DNA of 6,865 nt, from assembly GCA_024279745.1 (NCBI GenBank), contig JAJRRE010000475.1, forward strand, positions 1 to 6,865, given 5' to 3'. Under the pieces are notes generated by a model, which worked only from the letters and a program-made list of their open reading frames with translations, did no database searches and had not been told where the DNA came from. This stretch comes from Alphaproteobacteria bacterium. GTDB lineage: Bacteria > Pseudomonadota > Alphaproteobacteria > Rhizobiales > Hyphomicrobiaceae. Made by a program: the position numbers and the translations under genes. Positions 5,265 to 6,865 of the stretch are shown here, in pieces (the stretch's first letter is position 1; each line of letters begins with the position of its first letter).

Positions 5265-5281
5265 CAGGAAAGACCAGTATA

Positions 5282-6298
5282 ATGGGCTACAATGTCGCCG
5301 TCGTCGGCGCAACGGGAAATGTCGGCCGCGAAATGCTCAATATTCTTCACGAGCGCAAGTTCCCGGTTGACGAAATTCATGCGATTGCGTCCCGCCGCTC
5401 GCTGGGCGTGGATGTGTCTTTCGGTGATCGCACCATAAAATGCCAGGATCTGGCGCAGTTTGATTTTTCAACTTGTGACTTTGCATTGATGTCGGCGGGT
5501 GGATCTGTTTCCAAGGAATGGTCACCCAAAATTGCCAAAACCGGCTGTGTCGTCATCGATAATTCATCCGCCTGGCGCTATGATATAGATGTGCCGCTAA
5601 TCGTGCCGGAAGTTAACGCCGACGCCATAGCGGGCTATAAACAAAAATATATCATCGCAAATCCCAATTGTTCGACCGCGCAAATGTTGGTGGCTTTAAA
5701 GCCTTTGCATGATGCCGCCAAGATTAAGCGAATAGTTGTTGCTACTTACCAGTCTGTTTCGGGCGCCGGCAAAGAGGCCATTGACGAGCTGTTTATTCAA
5801 ACCAAGGGTATGTTCGTCAATGACACCGCAACACCGCTAAAATTCCCAAAGCAGATCGCCTTTAACTGCATTCCCCAGATCGACGATTTCATGGAAGACG
5901 GCGCCACCAAGGAAGAATGGAAAATGGTCGCCGAGACCAAAAAGATACTCGACCCTTCAATCAAGGTTCATGCGACTTGCGTGCGTGTGCCGGTATTCAT
6001 CTGTCATGCCGAAGCGGTTAATGTGGAATTTGAGCGCCCTATCACAGCCGACGAAGCACGCGACTTGCTCCGCGCTGCACCGGGCGTACTGGTCGTCGAT
6101 AAACGCGAAGACGGCGGCTATGTCACCCAGGTTGAATGTGCGGGAGATGATGCGACTTTTGTCTCGCGCATCCGCGAAGATGCGACGATCGAAAACGGTC
6201 TGAGCATGTGGATTGTGTCCGACAATCTGCGCAAGGGAGCGGCGCTGAACACAGTGCAGATTGCCGAAACCATGATCAATCGCAATCTGCTTGATTAA
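5282..6298 (+). CDS. asd: Aspartate-semialdehyde dehydrogenase
   Basis: Reduces L-aspartyl-4-phosphate with NADPH to L-aspartate-4-semialdehyde, the branch point to lysine and diaminopimelate, threonine and methionine; cytoplasmic. The 338-residue length is normal. The N-terminal dinucleotide-binding fold has VVGATGNVG at 7-15 and a SRRS phosphate-contact loop at 37-40. The catalytic nucleophile is Cys130 in NPNCST, and YQSVSGAGKEA (156-166) contributes Gln157. RVPVFICHAEAVNVEF holds Arg235 (substrate binding) and the general-base His242; most relatives have Gly where this one has Cys241. KEEWKMVAETKKI (210-222) and the C-terminal NLRKGAALNTVQIAE are also family-typical. The ATG at 5282 has AGGAAAG about nine bases before it. 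It stands alone here, with its own candidate promoter and a terminator, rather than next to leuB as in many relatives. All key residues are present, so it should be active. Confidence 0.97.
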   Translation: MGYNVAVVGATGNVGREMLNILHERKFPVDEIHAIASRRSLGVDVSFGDRTIKCQDLAQFDFSTCDFALMSAGGSVSKEWSPKIAKTGCVVIDNSSAWRYDIDVPLIVPEVNADAIAGYKQKYIIANPNCSTAQMLVALKPLHDAAKIKRIVVATYQSVSGAGKEAIDELFIQTKGMFVNDTATPLKFPKQIAFNCIPQIDDFMEDGATKEEWKMVAETKKILDPSIKVHATCVRVPVFICHAEAVNVEFERPITADEARDLLRAAPGVLVVDKREDGGYVTQVECAGDDATFVSRIREDATIENGLSMWIVSDNLRKGAALNTVQIAETMINRNLLD

Positions 6299-6367
6299 CC
6301 CGCAAGCAGTTCAAGCTTATAATAATCTGTTATGCACGATATGCCGTCCAAGATGGCAAACGCAAAA

Positions 6368-6396
6368 GGCCGGTGCGAAAGTTTCCCGCACCGACC
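6368..6396. terminator. Probable bidirectional terminator between asd and the marR-like gene
   Basis: GGCCGGTGCG (6368-6377) pairs with CGCACCGACC (6387-6396), with a single C-A mismatch, across a nine-base loop. On the minus strand it is followed by TTTT (complement of 6364-6367), on the plus strand by CAATTTATT. It lies between two convergent genes, 70 bases past the asd stop codon and about 100 bases past the end of the minus-strand gene. Confidence 0.65.
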
Positions 6397-6496
6397 CAAT
6401 TTATTGAACGCGAGCGATCAATGAGCTTGCAAAAACTCTTCTAACACGCCCCCCTTTGCGAGGGCCCTTTGAGCACGAACGAAGCTCACAATCGGA

Positions 6497-6865
6497 TCAC
6501 TCTTGTCCCTCGGCGACAGGAACATTGCCAAGCGCATCTACAATAGCCGTCAAATCAAGCAAGAACTGCTCACGATGCTTGGGTGGCAAAGCATCAAGAA
6601 TACGGTTATCGACACGGTTTGCTTGCACTTTAGATTCGTCAAGAACTTTACGGCCATCGTCGGTCAGTTTTACTGCATAAGCGCGCGCATCTTCTTTTGT
6701 GCGGCGGCGTTGCAGTAGACCCTTCTTGAGCATCCGGCGTACGACATCGGCCAAGGTTGAGCGATCTATCCCGGTGAGTTCAACAAGGCCGGTCTGGCTC
6801 AGACCTTCATTCTGGGCCACCGTTACAAGAACCGCATATTGCCTGGGAGTTATATCTCCATTAGA
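6497..6865 (-). CDS. MarR-family transcriptional regulator (partial, N-terminus outside window)
   Basis: DNA-binding repressor-type regulator with a winged helix. The minus-strand frame stays open to the window edge, giving 122 residues; MarR proteins are usually 140-160, so about 20-35 N-terminal residues are missing. The visible part starts SNGDITPRQYAVLVTVAQNE. The helix-turn-helix follows: LSQTGLVELTGI, then the recognition helix DRSTLADVVRRMLKKGLL. The wing is RRRTKEDARAYAVKLTDDG, whose DxR is the typical MarR wing motif. The C-terminal dimerisation helix is LPPKHREQFLLDLTAIVDAL. A GTG at 6820 could be mistaken for the start, but the upstream residues ITPRQYAVL belong to the conserved fold, so the true start is outside. 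The target genes cannot be told; MarR genes often regulate a neighbour, which would lie to the right. Convergent with asd, so not obviously linked to it. Confidence 0.9.
   Translation of the reverse strand, partial: SNGDITPRQYAVLVTVAQNEGLSQTGLVELTGIDRSTLADVVRRMLKKGLLQRRRTKEDARAYAVKLTDDGRKVLDESKVQANRVDNRILDALPPKHREQFLLDLTAIVDALGNVPVAEGQE

Larger units (their letters stand above)
4885..5281. other. Gap of about 400 bases between divergent genes, no supported gene
   Basis: The left two-thirds includes a C-rich stretch near 4970-5000 and an AT-rich stretch near 5070-5095. Open frames cross it on both strands but lack ribosome sites and recognisable protein features. I see no tRNA, no riboswitch that I can identify and no mobile-element ends. 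The right end carries the candidate asd promoter and leader hairpin. The promoter of the minus-strand exported protein should also lie here but I could not pick it out. Confidence 0.5.

Noticed and set aside
6497..6820. A complete MarR gene starting at GTG 6820
   Set aside because: The frame continues to the window edge and the upstream residues (DITPRQYAVLVT) are part of the conserved MarR fold, so the gene is truncated by the window.
1..6865. A new defence, mobile or biosynthetic system
   Set aside because: No recombinase, nuclease, toxin-antitoxin, phage or synthase motif is seen. The unknown genes are separated by terminators and point to single-gene units rather than an operon.

Overview
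The window looks like the chromosome of an alphaproteobacterium of moderate GC. The basis is a CbbR-type LysR regulator divergent from a class I fructose-1,6-bisphosphatase (the cbbR/cbbF arrangement of autotrophic alphaproteobacteria), an alphaproteobacterial-looking aspartate-semialdehyde dehydrogenase, and small exported or membrane proteins. The genus cannot be named from this sequence. There is no RNA gene, CRISPR array, insertion sequence, phage gene or toxin/defence cassette that I can support.

Layout. (1) 1-541, minus strand: N-terminal 180 codons of class I fructose-1,6-bisphosphatase, cut by the window edge. (2) 542-758: divergent control region with a TAA-N7-TTA element that fits the CbbR consensus, a CGTTA-N13-TAACG palindrome, and imperfect repeats of about 11 bp in the probable fbp leader. 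(3) 759-1706, plus: CbbR. (4) 1899-2255, plus: unknown small three-helix membrane protein, followed by a textbook terminator. (5) 2536-3057, plus: exported DUF302-like protein whose start codon region is tandemly duplicated. (6) 3277-4233, plus: unrecognised 318-residue protein with two conserved-looking blocks joined by an acidic linker, preceded by a perfect 16-bp stem terminator and a 16-bp tandem duplication that carries a candidate -35 box. (7) 4321-4884, minus: unknown exported Cys/Trp-rich protein. (8) 4885-5281: non-coding gap with a candidate asd promoter and leader hairpin. (9) 5282-6298, plus: asd. (10) 6497-6865, minus: MarR-family regulator, N-terminus cut by the window edge, facing asd across a probable two-way terminator.

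How it fits together. The left end is the regulatory head of a Calvin-Benson-Bassham operon: CbbR senses metabolic state and probably activates the leftward operon that starts with fbp. asd is a housekeeping enzyme of lysine/threonine/methionine and diaminopimelate synthesis with its own promoter. The three or four genes between them are apparently independent single-gene units, each with its own terminator or promoter, and have no function that I can assign. The most unusual local feature is a set of exact short tandem duplications (8, 9, 15 and 16 bp) within about 1.8 kb around these uncharacterised genes. I found no convincing new multi-gene system here.
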